Assembly: GCA_009176605.1 (NCBI GenBank)
Contig: SEYY01001231.1
Location: forward strand, 1-64,000
DNA: 64,000 bases
Origin: Armadillidium nasatum
Taxonomy: Eukaryota; Arthropoda; Malacostraca; Isopoda; Armadillidiidae
Direction of reading: 5' to 3'
Shown: positions 11,324 through 39,079 of the stretch, one piece after another
Position numbering within the stretch: the stretch's first letter is position 1
Layout of the letters: every line of letters starts with the position of its first letter
The notes under the pieces: generated by a model
Databases searched by the model: none
What the model saw: only the letters and a program-made list of their open reading frames with translations
Told to the model about the DNA's origin: nothing
Position numbers and translations under genes: made by a program

Positions 11324-14300
11324 GAAAATTGGGGGTTACTAGAAGAAAATATTTGCTTGATGTCTTGGATTGGCCTAGGTGGTTTCAGAAATAGGATGGA
11401 GTGCAAGTGACAGATAGAATAGTAATTGGTGGTTCAGGTTGTGGTAGCTTTTGAAGTTTCGACGGTGTATTGTGGGGCAGTTCATGTTTTGAGTTAATGA
11501 TTTAGTTGCAAGTTTTGATTTCAAAATGAATATGAAAATACCTAAACTAAAAATAGTGATGGTTGTTTTTGCAAATAGAAAGAGAATAGGGTGAGGTACT
11601 GCCGTTTGGTGAGAGGAAAATTGCTTAATGGTATTTGTGATTGCTAGTTAAGCAATGTGATAACATAAATAAATGTTGTGATTATTTGTTTGGCATTTAT
11701 TTATGTTTATTTTTTTCATATTGTTATATGAAATGTTCTCCCGCTGGAAGGAAATTTATTTGGTGGTGATTAAGCTCAAGTTTATTACCTGATGTGATTG
11801 AGTGATTTATGATTTTGAGGAGAATGTAGTGGAAGGAAAGATGTCATCTGTTGGCCTTTTGTTGTGTGTTGAAATTGGTTATGTCATTTGACTGCGTAAT
11901 GTCATGGGAAAAAATTGAGGGACGTGTTGGTAAGAGATTGGTGGTTTGTGACTTTGATTCAGATATCATTAGTTAGGTGATGGGGTGGAGGTAGATCATA
12001 AGTAACTGAAGAAGTATGGTGGTGACATTGTGGGGAGAAGTAGAGTGGGATGTGATAGTTTTAGGTGGTGACAAAAGGTGTGGTGGTGATGGAAATATAT
12101 TTAAGATAGATGAGAGGTGAGGTAAGTGAGAATGAGGTGTTGGTTGTGAAAGCGTGGTTGTGAAAAAGGACTATTCAAGGGAGGGTCTTTGAATTTGGAG
12201 TGTGAGTGCGAGTTGAAGAAGTGGTTGTGGTTGAAAGGTAGGGTTGATTTGGTGGGTTATGAAGTGGTAGCGTTGGTTGAGTAGTTGTGTGTCGAAAATG
12301 GAAATAGAGGAAGAGTGCGGAAGTAGAAGAGGTCTTTTTGGAGGGTTGTGTCATGAAGAGGTGTGAGGTTGGGGCTGAGGCTGTGGTTGATTTGGAGTAG
12401 ATGTTGGTTGAAGTTTAGTGGGAGGGGAATTGAGAGAGATTATGACATTGTGTGTGTGCAATTAATTCTTTGAAGGTATCTAAGCATTGGGGTAAGAGTT
12501 TGCTAAAATGAGGGTGATGTTTGACATGAAATGGGCTTGTTCATTTTGAGAGAAAAAAAAAATTTAAAACTTTAGAGATACATGAAGTTTCTAAGTGTTT
12601 AGTATGTAAATGTAGTTGTCATTGTGTATGTCCTTTAGGAACACATGTTATGTACCAAGATTTACTCTTAAGAGAATAAAATGATGAGGTAGAGGTACAA
12701 GATGGATGGTGAGAGGATGGGAAAAGTGAATAGGAATTTGTGAGGTTTGTGGATGTTGTGAGTTAATTAAATAGACGGGTAGGAGGTTGTGAGATTGAAA
12801 TATCGTTTGAGAATATTGATGAAAGAGATGTTGTTGCGAGAGTGAACGAGATATGGAAGAAGTAATGACAATAAATTTCTTTGTGTGGAAGATGCTTTGG
12901 GAGGTATTGTGTTATCATTATGAGCAATAAAATTCAAATCATATTTGGTGAGGAAGTGACATTTTTCTTTAAGAGGTGGATGTGAGGGAGAATATTGAGA
13001 GGAGGAGTGAAATGGTTGGTTGTTATCCATGTCAATTAGAAACAAAAAATTTACAAATTTTAATTTGAACCGGTGATGGATTTCAGTTGAATTAGGGATT
13101 GAGTCTATGTTGGAGGTTGTGAGAGATGAGTACTAAAAAAAAATTTAAACTTGTGTGTAGTGGCAGAGATTTATGAAGTTATTTGTATTTGTTGAAAGTG
13201 ATTGAAGATTTGATGCAAAAAGTGAGATCAGCTGTGTCAAGAGATGGAGGTGAAGAGAGGGTGAGTATTAAGATCTGAGGAGATATTGTGAAGTGAGGTT
13301 GATAAAGGGTGGGTTCTAGAGTTTTTCGGTGCAATCATAAATGTATTTGTGGGGATTGATGGAGATGATGATAAAAGTGATGGGTGGTGTTGTTTTAGTT
13401 GTATGGAGTTATGGATATAGTGTTTGAGATGGTTGTTGATGGGGTTGTGATTTGTTTGAGGTGCTGGGTGATGTGATTGAGATGTGAGGTTTGTTGTTGA
13501 TGTTGAAGTCAGGGTGGGGAAGATTTTAGTTGATGTGGTTGTTATGTAGGTGGATGAAGATGAGAATTTGTGATTGAGTAAGATAATGGTGATATTCTGT
13601 CCTGTGTTGAGGTATGAGATGTGGAAGAGGTGGAAGAGTTTTGTTGCAAGGTTATCATTAATGTGTTGTGAACATTTTTGGAAATGGTTGTGAGGAGAAA
13701 AATTAGCATATAAATTGTTTTTGTCTTAAAAAAAATTGAAAATAAACATTAAAACATGAAAATAAAAATGTTAAAAATTTAAAAATAACTCTAAAATTGT
13801 GATATCTAAATAACTTTTTAAATTATTACATGCATATGTAACGGTTAATTTATTAGAGATCGGAGTTTGATCTTTCTCTGAAAAAGATAAATTATTAAGT
13901 TTATTTCATACAATCTGTAATAGTTATTTTGTTTAAATGGAAAGTTTTACTCTTTCTCTGAAAAAAATTTAGTAAATTATGTTAGATTAATTCTTTTAAC
14001 GGATTTTCGAATTAATAGTTCTTTTTGGGACATCTATTTTTAGCTTTTTGTGATTGTGGAGTTTGCTGCAATACTTGTTGGAATTGTTATTGCTATATGA
14101 TGGATTTTCTTCTGAGGTAGATCCTGTTGTCGTTGTTGTTGAGTAATCTTCTGCTGCTTCTGATGCCCTTGGTTAGTGGGTGGTGTGAGCTCCTGAGGAA
14201 CCATGAGGACTCTTGGTGATGAGTGCAAACTCTTTAAATTCCTTTAGGACTCTTGAAAATTTCCAAAGCTGAGTGCAAACTTGATTTTTCTTGGGGACTC

Positions 14301-14702
14301 TTCAAAGTTGCTAAAACAGCGTGCAGAATCTTGATTTTTCTTGAGGACGCTTCAAAATTGCTAAAACTGCGTGCAAACTCTTCTTTTGAGGACGCTTGAA
14401 ACTTGAGTGCAAACTCTTGATTTTTCTTGAGGACTCATTAAAACTGCGTGCAAACTCTTCTTTTGAGGACGCTTGAAACTTTTCTTGGCGATGATGCCGT
14501 TATGTTGAAGCTGCTGAATAAAGTTGCTGAAGATGCTTTTCTTGTGTATGTGAACTTGCTTGGGAGTTGCGATATTTAAAAGGGGATTAGTATATAAATA
14601 AAATGATGACTTACGCACAGCTGAGGTTGAGGTTTCTTATATTTTTGAGAGTTTTGTGGTGGTGATTCCAGGTTCATGTGTTGACAAAAGTCGCCACTCT
14701 TT
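11324..14702 (-). other. Interior of the LTR-like unit: G/T-rich plus strand, S/T/N/H-rich minus-strand reading frames
   Basis: The plus strand is strongly G+T rich (GTGGTGG, GATGTGG), so the minus strand is C+A rich. Minus-strand open stretches at about 12767-13045 and 13240-13725 would give Ser/Thr/Asn/His/Pro-rich chains, and 14040-14228 is Gln-rich. No known domain is recognised and the frames are discontinuous. It could be the remains of a low-complexity structural protein, or non-coding with strand bias. Not identified. Confidence 0.4.
14205..14490. repeat. Minisatellite, about 50-60 bp unit
   Basis: Five to six degenerate units carry GAGGAC(G/T)CTTGAAA...GCGTGCAAACTCTTC. The minus strand would read KRRVCTQF/SVLKRRVCTQF repeatedly. 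It lies within the interior of the LTR-like unit. Confidence 0.75.
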
Positions 14703-15022
14703 TCGCCTCTTTTTGTGGGTTAATGCATAGACATCAGTCTTTCACAAATTTTTATTTCAACTCTCTTTTTGAAACCACTCTTCTGCTGCTTTCAAAACGC
14801 AAGTGAGCTGAGAATGCGATAGCGTGGTTATTTGGGGAACGGTGAAAAAAAAGTATTTAAAATTGAGAAGTGTTGAGATGGTGACGTCATGTTTAGAGAG
14901 ATTTAAGTTTTTATAGAAATCACGTTCTCAAAATATTAAAAGAAATAAATTATAGGATATAATTTTGATATAAAATAAAGAATTTTATTTTAATGTGTAT
15001 TAAATGAAAAAAAAAAACATTT

Positions 15023-15025
<3 letters not shown>
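14703..15025. repeat. Long direct repeat, right copy (LTR-like)
   Basis: Partner of 10996-11323. It is preceded by GTTGACAAAAGTCGCCACTC, which the left copy lacks. Confidence 0.93.
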
Positions 15026-15133
<108 letters not shown>

Positions 15134-15219
15134 TTGTGTGTACGAGGGTACTCTTAAATAAAAAACATTATGAAGGGGTACGGAAGGAAAAAAAGGTTGG
15201 GAACCGCTGCTCTAGGGGG

Positions 15220-19155
<3,936 letters not shown>

Positions 19156-19167
19156 CCTGCTATCCTA

Positions 19168-19392
19168 ATGATGAGTCAAAATCCATCCTTACCTGAAGCC
19201 TTAATAGAACAAGTGGAGTCCTCATTCCCACTTTCAATAAAGACATATGCAGAAAAGTTGAAGTTATTCTTGAGACTTCCTCTATCTCCAGAATTTTCTG
19301 CCAAAAAATCCAAAAATATATGTACCAAAGAATTTACAAGATGGAAAATTTGCTCTTGTAAAAAAACCAACAATATGGCAGAAACAAATTAG
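19168..19392 (+). other. Unassigned 74-codon open frame
   Basis: It encodes MMSQNPSLPEALIEQVESS then SIKTYAEKLKLFLRLPLSPE. The codon pattern is not obviously repetitive. It follows the 5' end of LINE-B copy 4 closely and lies inside the ERGIC2 intron on the opposite strand. It could be a fragment of an unrecognised transposon or chance. No domain is recognised. Confidence 0.2.
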
Positions 19393-19567
19393 AAGCAGTG
19401 TACCATGGTTCCTATCCAACAGTTAAGTTTTCAGGTAATAATGTGTACATAAAAGAGAATACTAAAATGCAAAGTGAAAAATATAATAAATATTAAACCA
19501 TATTTTAGTTTAAATAATGAAGGTGTTGAACAATCTGAAAAATATAAGTGTGATAAATAAGTTGAAG

Positions 19568-19689
<122 letters not shown>

Positions 19690-20105
19690 TATGCAAATTT
19701 AATATTTTGTTAAAACATATTTGTTTAGGGTATACCATTTTGTTGGAATAAGTTTCCCCTACTACTTTAAATTTCACTATTTCTTCTAATTTACTATACA
19801 AACAAATTCATGTCATAGGTTAGGTGTTAAAGTGTGAATCTCCAAGTGACCTGGGAAATACCCTCTCTTATTAATCACCATAATAGAATGAAAGAGTAAC
19901 GCCCTTCCTGCAATTATTTGTAAAATTAGTAGGAAAATTGAACTCAATAATATTCAGGAACGATAAATTGACTATATTTAGGAATGATATAATGTTTATT
20001 GCCGTATCAGTTCTGCCGATATATGTCCAGTAGCATGACTGTTAGATTTTCGAATTTCGTTGAATAATAAACACATGGAAAGCCGACTTGGCGCTAAACT
20101 TGTTG

Positions 20106-20108
<3 letters not shown>

Positions 20109-20160
<52 letters not shown>
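20109..20160. repeat. (TA)n array, short
   Basis: About 26 TA units. 20161-20914 is AT-rich, with three loose ACTCAATGTATGAAAG-like repeats at about 20600-20690. Confidence 0.97.
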
Positions 20161-20163
<3 letters not shown>

Positions 20164-20914
20164 AAATATTTTATTTTTTCTTATGATTTTAAACATGATT
20201 TTATAAGAATTTTATCAGGAAAACTTATATCTCCAATTGTTACTTCACAAAACACTTCCCAATTTTATATTTTTTTATGCTTTTTAACGATATTTAAAAT
20301 AGTTTACTTTCAAGAAAATTTTTCTTAACTATAACTATTATATATATATTGAAATAATATGAAGTATTTATTTCTATTCTTACACCTTTTACAATTTATT
20401 TAACTTTTACAAGATTTTAATATCAAATTTTCACAATTAATTTAAATAAACTAAATATTGTATTACATTTAACATTCGTATATTTAATATTTTTAGTTTT
20501 GCACATTTTTAACAATAGCTTGGAATTTGTCTATGAATAAATAATAATAATAAAAAAATTTGTCCCAACGGACTTAAATGTCTTAAAACCGTTGTAAATC
20601 AATGTATGGAGGTCTCAGCATGCCATTCAATATGTGAAAATCCAACCACACCTACTCAATGTATGAAAGTCACACCGCTGCCACGCAATGTATGATCGCG
20701 TATTCGTGTGTCTATTTACTGTTGGGACTTTCTTATTACATGAATCGGATTTACAAAAATAAAAATAACATGTTTGACAAATTCCAATATAATGTGACAA
20801 AACAAACTCAGTTTAACTTAATATATTTTATTTACATAAAATACAAAATCGTGCAGTTTGGTAACGTAGTTTATAGCATTAGCAATAACCTATCTAAGAG
20901 AACAAAATATGGTT

Positions 20915-20959
20915 CAAGTCCTTTTGAGGAAGCCATTTCTGAAAAAAAAATTGAAAATA
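20915..20959 (+). repeat. Inverted duplicate, left arm
   Basis: A 45-bp stretch starting CAAGTCCTTTTGAGGAAGCC matches the reverse complement of 21340-21384 with one mismatch. Both arms would encode SPFEEAISEKK in the same sense of reading. A TA array lies between them. Confidence 0.85.
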
Positions 20960-20973
20960 ATAAAAAAATATAT

Positions 20974-20984
20974 AAATATATATA

Positions 20985-21077
<93 letters not shown>
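20974..21077. repeat. (TA)n array
   Basis: About 50 TA units with TATATTATA interruptions, between the arms of the inverted duplicate. Confidence 0.98.
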
Positions 21078-21078
<1 letters not shown>

Positions 21079-21339
21079 TTTTTAATTTTATATTTAAGTA
21101 AACTCCAAGTAGCCTCTATATTTTGGGTGTAAGGTGCAATTTGAGGATCCACAAAATTTTTACTGGGGTTCAAAGTAAGATGTTTTAAAAAATGGTTTTT
21201 TACGAAAATTTTTGGGCTAAAAAACTTAAATTGGGTATTATACCCAGCATATGTCTACGGGGGGCTCTGCCACACGTACCCCCCGACCCGTGAGTGATGA
21301 TGATATTGTCGACTACTTTTCCATTTCTACGATTTGGGA

Positions 21340-21384
21340 TATTTTCCATTTTTTTTTCAGAAATGGCTTCCTCAAAAGGACTTG
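21340..21384 (-). repeat. Inverted duplicate, right arm
   Basis: Partner of 20915-20959. On the minus strand it lies in a 111-codon open frame (21200-21535) that contains GTSPFEEAISEKKMENIPN, of unknown function. 21385-22884 has no other recognised feature. Confidence 0.85.
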
Positions 21385-22886
21385 TGCCCAAAATATTATA
21401 TAAGATACCGGTTACACTCACAATGTTGCGTTGGTTCGAGTGCCGATGGTTTTGGTTGAGTTGTGTCATCCACTTCTCCTTTTCGTAAGGACGACGATGA
21501 GTTAGGTTGATCCCGCTATCAAACTTTACGATCAAAAGTCCTCAGATGCGTTGTAAGGACAAAAGGATCACATAAAGGAGCAAATGACGACAAACAGTAC
21601 AATAAGAATTTGTGTTTCTTGGATGGGAAAATGAAAACCGGAAGAAAATTTGAGGATATTTTTATTCATAAAATTTGACCATTGGTAGTGTTTAAAAAAC
21701 AACAGGCCAGAACTGGGAACAGGAATGGGAACACAGGGCAAATTAGGGCTTTATTTTGGAACTGAAGGGAATACGTTGATTTCTTAAATAAATTCCCCTT
21801 ATCAATTCATAAAGTTTAACTGAGGAAAAAGAACTTTCGGAGTAGGATGGAACTGAAGATGTTCAACGAAAAGCTGACGATGTAGTTCCCCAATTCGGGA
21901 CTACAAAAAAAAAAGAATTTAAATTTTTAATTTGGCGTTAAATCATTTATTTTGTTATAATTGAAAAAACTCTAAATAGTTGAAAACAATAATAAGGAAA
22001 CAAAAAATTTTAGAAGGACCTACGTGAGCTAACGAAGAGTAACGAAGAGTGGTATCCTTCAATTGTTGTCGTTCGTCGAATAACTCACTATTTTAAAGTC
22101 TTTTTTATTTCTTTTATAAATGTCTGAGTTTAAGTTATTTGAAATATTTATTTGAAATATTTATACTTAAATTTTTGTTAAATAATATATACCTACAGAG
22201 AAAAAATAAAAATTAGATACTACTATTCTAAGATATACAAAGGAGAGTAAAAAGAGCCTATCTGTGATAAATCCAGCGAAGAATACTTCATTCTTGCGAA
22301 GCCCCTATACTTCCCTCTTGGTCATCGTCTGAAGCGGACAACCTATCTGTGAATAATAACTATTAATAGAACTTGAGCACGTATGCTCACAATAGGTACG
22401 AGCGACTTCGGAAACATGAATTCTTTATATTTAGATGTATTTCAATTATATTTAAATGTTACATGAGATAATACAAACCATCATCTCAAAGCAGTCAAGG
22501 ACTGTTATAAAAAAATATCTTAACCCTCAAAGGTTAGAATTAGAACCTGTAATCAGTTCTAATGGCTGAAGGAGTTAAAAACTCTCCTTCAGAAGGCTGA
22601 GGTATTTGTAATCGATAACTCCTTAGAAAATCTAGGTTGAGCTCCCTCTCAACAGGAGAAACTAGTGATCTCCCAAGACTTCATCCTTATACAAGCACAC
22701 AAGCAATAGAGGGCTTTAGTGCTGAACTAAGTGGAATAAATTTTAATCAACTTTTCAATGATAACCACAACTATCATATCTTAGCATGTCTTGTCTTCTC
22801 AAATTCGTTGTCTGTCTTCATTAAGAATATTCTTCAAAAAGTCTTCTTTAGTTTCTTTTTCTGTATTTTCTTATATTTTACATGTA

Positions 22887-23098
22887 CAGTCGTGAACAAA
22901 AGTTCGTTCCTATTAGGCTAGAAATAAATATTTATATAAAATGGAAATCATTTCATAAATGCTCTATTTTGAATAAAAAGACAATAAAAACATTGAGAGG
23001 GGCTTAATTGAACTGTTTTTGGCTGAACCTGAAATGATCCCCATTTTATATAAATATTTATTTCCAGCCTCATAGGAACGAACTTTTGTTCACGACTG
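22887..23098. mobile_element. Tc1/mariner-type MITE with TA duplication
   Basis: A 212-bp element with TA at both flanks (22885-22886, 23099-23100). The ends CAGTCGTGAACAAAAGTTCG are perfect inverted repeats at first and stay similar for about 60 bp (through AAATAAATATTTATATAAAATGG). It has no coding capacity. The termini are typical of Tc1-like elements. It is well preserved. Confidence 0.93.
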
Positions 23099-23100
23099 TA

Positions 23101-26046
<2,946 letters not shown>

Positions 26047-26063
26047 ATATATATATATATATA
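26047..26063. repeat. (TA)n array, short
   Basis: Eight TA units between the cassette right end and the 5' end of LINE-B copy 5. Confidence 0.9.
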
Positions 26064-29592
<3,529 letters not shown>

Positions 29593-29595
29593 ATA

Positions 29596-29978
<383 letters not shown>

Positions 29979-30092
29979 TAGGAGAAGGAGAGTTTTTCCA
30001 CTCACGATAAGCATTGTCTCTCACCCGAAGGAGAAGAGAACAGTTGCCAACGAACCATGGATTTTGAGGAGAAAAAGATTTCGTTGAAGATG
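29979..30092 (-). mobile_element. LINE-A fragment, endonuclease-RT linker
   Basis: The minus strand encodes FIPSSTKSFSPQNPWF and VRDNAYREWKNSPSP, matching 50730-50850 of the long LINE-A copy. Both ends are cut. A partner 3' part is absent. Confidence 0.85.
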
Positions 30093-30144
30093 GAATGAAT
30101 GAATGATGGAATTGCAGGGCTAGGGAGATGATGATATTTGTTTT

Positions 30145-30250
30145 CAGCTCCAACACCTGCTCCAGTTCCAGAGCCATTGTCAGATGTGGCTCTGACTCCA
30201 GCTCCAGCTCTAGAGCCATTGATTTGAGTGGCTCCGGCTCCGACTTGGGT
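30145..30250. repeat. GGAGCT/GGAGCC hexamer-rich block
   Basis: Degenerate GCTCCA/GCTCTG hexamers, about 15 in all, interrupted by CATTG(T/A) spacers. It lies 0.26 kb from a hAT transposase remnant and may be the subterminal region of that element. This is inference. Confidence 0.6.
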
Positions 30251-30514
30251 TTAAAGATTTTCCTAATTCTTATTCAATTGTGTTTAGGTATTACCACCAC
30301 TCAGAAACATCAGCCCAAATGTAGTTTCACGGTAATGGGACTCAAAGCCGCATTCTTTTATAATGGTTTTGAGATGGGCACAACTTCGCTCGCACAATGC
30401 AAAGATCCTTTTTTTTAATCAAAAAATTAAATTTATAAAACAAAATGTACTCTTCATCAAAAGAAATAAACATTAATTTCAAAATTTTATTCAAAATAAA
30501 TTTGTTTAATTAAT

Positions 30515-31827
<1,313 letters not shown>

Positions 31828-32057
31828 CGTTACAAATGGTAATACCTGCGTCAGTATTTGATGATGTAAAAGATTAGAGATTTGCATTCCCATCGGCAAA
31901 TGCAAAAATTTTGATATTAGATATCTATCTCTATTACTTGATCTTAAAAATATCTTAACATTGTTATTTTTAAAGAAAATATTTGTATTCGTGCAATTTT
32001 TTTTTAACTCCATTCATATAATAATATTTAAAAAGAAAAAAAAACATCTCTCATTAC

Positions 32058-32149
32058 CTGCTGTGATGTGCAAATTTCCAGCAACTTTATTTAGTGTTAC
32101 TGTTCCCTTAATCTTGCATGCATCTTTTCTCTTTTTAGGAAATATTCTC
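32058..32149 (-). CDS. ERGIC2: ERGIC2 internal coding exon upstream of 5978-6136
   Basis: The minus strand encodes [15 protein letters not shown] then [12 protein letters not shown], matching the start of the ERGIC2 lumenal core (human ACRIHG...NKVAGNFHITVG). The donor is ACAGCAG|GTAATG, leaving the first base of a Gly codon that GT at 6136 completes. The acceptor chosen is AATTTTAG at 32150-32157, giving 92 bp (1 + 30 codons + 1); an acceptor at a later AG within the A/G-rich start is possible. A TA array stops only 8 bases upstream of the acceptor AG. It looks intact. The preceding exon (coiled N-terminal lumenal part) was not found up to 64000. Confidence 0.88.
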
Positions 32150-32155
32150 CTAAAA

Positions 32156-32657
<502 letters not shown>

Positions 32658-32741
<84 letters not shown>
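32658..32741. repeat. (TA)n array
   Basis: About 42 TA units in AT-rich sequence. 32742-33137 has no recognised gene; 33040-33110 shows faint degenerate hexamer repeats. Confidence 0.98.
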
Positions 32742-32743
<2 letters not shown>

Positions 32744-33837
32744 CAAAATTTTAGAAACATGAAAATTAATGTATTTTGAAGAAAAAAAATAAAAATTTTC
32801 AGTTGATATTTCTATTTCAATGTAAATTAAATTTAGAAAATTAGATTCCAACCTTTTTGTTTAATTATTAAGTTAGTGACTTAAAAAGAGAAGTAGGCTT
32901 ATATGCAGAATTTATTAATAACGGTATCAGAATAATAATAACAGTATCATATCTGTATTGTAAAGTTTGGTATTTTAACAGCCCTACTGGATATATACCA
33001 AAATTTTCCCTACGATGACACCATACTTTTCCGAAACCAATAACAAATCTCGAAACTTAAAAACGCTGACGCCGAATCCCAAAAACTTACCAACGCCAAT
33101 ATTATTATTTTTAAATTTTTTTCTATATCTTCTCCAGTGGACAACGGCCGGAAGCCTCGCAATTTCCACCGGAGTTGGAAAATTCCTATCCAGATCATTA
33201 GAGGCCGACATGTTCAGACGCACGGCGCTTGAAAATATGCAAGTCGAAGGAAGTTGGAAAAAAAAATATAAAGGGAATGTGTTCCAGACTTTAGTCGTAA
33301 AATATATGTAAGATTGAGCATAGCGGTTATGTCTGGGGTTTTAGAGTTGGAGAGAGAAAGGATGAGAGTGTAGAAAGGCGTGTCGCTCGAGCTCTTCTTA
33401 ATGGAGGAGATATGCGACGATAGAGTTTGGAAGAGAAATGCCCGTTGAAATAGCGATAGTATTCAGAGAGTGACGCAATAATTCGAAGGGAAGAAAGATT
33501 GGAGAGAGTTATTAAGAGAGGGAGAGATGATGCGACGAAAAGTCGTAAACTCCACCCTCTCCAGGAGAGATGTATTTGTGGAACCATCCCAGATGTGTGA
33601 AACATACTCCATACAGGCAGGGGTGAACAACACCCCTATAAAGAAAAAACAGCTAGGGTGGCGTGAAGAAATTACGAAGGAGCATCGGAACACCCAACCT
33701 CTTAGAAGCTTGTTTAGAAAGAGAAATAATGTGATCTTTCCAAAAAAAGATCACGAGAAAAAGATACATCAAGAATATTAAGAACAGATGAAGGTTTAAG
33801 TTGTGTGTTTTGAAGAAGATATTATAGTTACGAAAAA

Positions 33838-34486
<649 letters not shown>

Positions 34487-36727
34487 CAAAATTGTGTGGA
34501 CGATTATGTCGAGAAGAGAAATGGAGGAACTGAGTTTTGGTTGCATTGAAAACGACCATGTTTTCTCTGTCCCAATTTGAAATACGAGAAAGATCAGAGG
34601 TTAGTTGCTCCCAGGCTACCCTGTTGGGAGGGACGTCTTTCAAACTGAAAGGAATAATAAAGGGTGGAGTCATCAGCATAGGAGTGGGTAGGAGATGAAG
34701 TAATAAAGAGAAGGTCATTAATGAACAGCAGAAAGTGTTGGGGATAGTACAAAACCCTTGGGAACACCACTATTAGTAGATTTAAAGGAAGAACGGTGGC
34801 AGTCTACAGCAGATGCTACAGAACGACCAGAAAGGAAATTAGAGAGATTACAGAAATAAAGATAGATACCGAAAGAGGAAAGTTTAGAAATCAAAGCTTT
34901 GTGCCAGATTCTGTCGAAGGCTTTCGATATGTCTAGCGCCACAGCAAAAGATTCACCGAAATGACGAAGAGCGGAGGACAAAGAGTCAGACAGAAAGAAA
35001 AGAAGATAACCAGTAGAACGTTTCTTAGAAAAGCTGGACTGTCGATCAGAGATAAGATTTGAAGAATTAAGATTTTTCCAAATCTTCCTGTTAAGGAAAA
35101 CTTCGAAAACTTTAGAAGGAACAGAGGTCAAAGAAATGGGACAATAGTTGGAGGGTTGAGAAGGATCCCTCTTCTTCGGCACAGGCTGAATAAGCGCACG
35201 TGTCCAGCAAGAAGGGAAGGTTAAAGTAGGAAGACAAAGACGAAATAGTTTATATTGTCAGGGTGTAAGCTCGGAAGCACAAGTTTTGAGAACCACAGTA
35301 TTTAGTATTAAGCTCAGAAAGAGCAAAAATGACGTCTTTAGAAGAAATTATAATTTTAGGCATGAATGAGTTGGAGGGGTTGAAGGACGAGGAATAGCTC
35401 CGGAATCGTCTAAGGCTGAATGAGAGGCAAAAGCCTGAGCAAAGAGTTCAGCAGTTGTGCCGTCTGAGGATACTAGAGGAGGGAAGAGGAAGAAGCAAAG
35501 TTAGAGCTGACATTTTTTTGCAAAATGCCAGATAGAACGTGAAGAAGAGGAACCAGAAAGATTATTGCATTTTCTACGGAGAAAAGAGTTTTTGGTGTTA
35601 CGAAATATATATTTTGCCGGATTCCGGAATGAAATATAAGTTGCGTGAGTTTCTGGAGTTTGAAAACGACGGTAGTCCTGAAGGTAGCATCCCTGTATTG
35701 AATAGTACGAGAACAAGTAGAGTTAAACCAATGTTTGCTAGGTTTAGTAGAAAGGAAAGAATATGTGATCTACGCCTCCATGCTAGAGCAAATCACCTCG
35801 GTAATGCGTTCTGCACACTCCGAGAGACCCCTCCCACGGAAGCAATAATCATTCCACGAGAAATAAAAGCACCAAAGTGCCACAAACGTTTCCTTTCAAT
35901 AGAAGGAGGTCTTTCCTGCGGAAGACTTGAAGAGATAGAAGAGGATATAGAGATAAGAAGGTTTTCGGAGGAACCCAGAGGAGGAAAGAGTTTAACAGTA
36001 TGAAGAGAAGGTTTAGAAGTTAGAAAAAGGTCTAGAATGTTGGGTTTATCTCCAAGAAGATTAGGGATATGAGTAGGGAGATGCACCAACTGCTCAAGAT
36101 CTTTTTTGATAGAAAATTCTAAGGCATGTTCACTAGCGGTATCATGAGAACTAGAAGAAAGCCATTGGCTGTGGTGAACATTGAAATCACCTAACATGAT
36201 GATTTCAGAGAAAGGAGAAGAAGAGAGAATGTGTTCTATTTTGGAGTTTCAATACTCGAAGAGGATAGTCTGTAGAATTAGGAGATAAATAAACAGAACA
36301 AATGAATTTAGCCGTTGAATGGTAAGAGCCTAAGCAATAAATTATAAACACGGAAGCAAACAACATCGTTGCGCAGGCATGCGCAACAACCTCCTTTGGC
36401 TGAAAATTGAAGATAGAGACAGTAGAAGGAAACAGAAAAGGAGTCTGCTATCAGAACGCTCAAACATCTGAGTTTCGGTCAAGAATAAAAAGTGAGGTCT
36501 AGAAGGAGAGAGAGGATGCTCAACAAGTGGAAATTGAATTGAAGGCCGTGAATGTTGCAGAAATTAATGAAAAAGAGCCGAAGAAGAGCCAGCTGCGAAT
36601 TTTCGGTGGCACCAACCCCATCACCGGAAGCCACCAACTCCCAAGTGGTGATGGGGATAGGGGTGAATGAGGGGCTATGTTAGGAATCAGCCCCTCTTGG
36701 ATTTTGCGAGGCTGATGAAGATGTCGC

Positions 36728-36854
<127 letters not shown>

Positions 36855-37031
36855 TAGGATGGAGTGTGTCTGAAATAGTATTTTTGTGTGAGATGAGAGC
36901 CTACTCCATTTAAAAGAATGTGGAGATGAGCGTATCATTGGGCACCAGGATGAGCTGGGAAGTACCCTTAACATCATATATATCCAATGAGGGGTTATTT
37001 CATCGCCTCGAGAGCGCTACTTTCCTCTCCC

Positions 37032-37043
37032 GTATATATATAT
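37032..37043. repeat. (TA)n, short, at LINE-B 5' end
   Basis: Six TA units immediately outside the 5' end of LINE-B copy 6. Confidence 0.85.
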
Positions 37044-37084
37044 GCTTAGCAATCACAACTTCCAGAAAAGCTAAGCAATGAATA

Positions 37085-39079
<1,995 letters not shown>

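Noticed and set aside
11324-14702. Endogenous large DNA virus or Polinton fragment
   Set aside because: No polymerase B, integrase, ATPase or capsid motif was seen; low-complexity Ser/Thr-rich frames alone do not support it.
35539-36003. 154-codon plus-strand frame
   Set aside because: It is antisense to LINE-B copy 6 endonuclease and linker, which match other copies on the minus strand.
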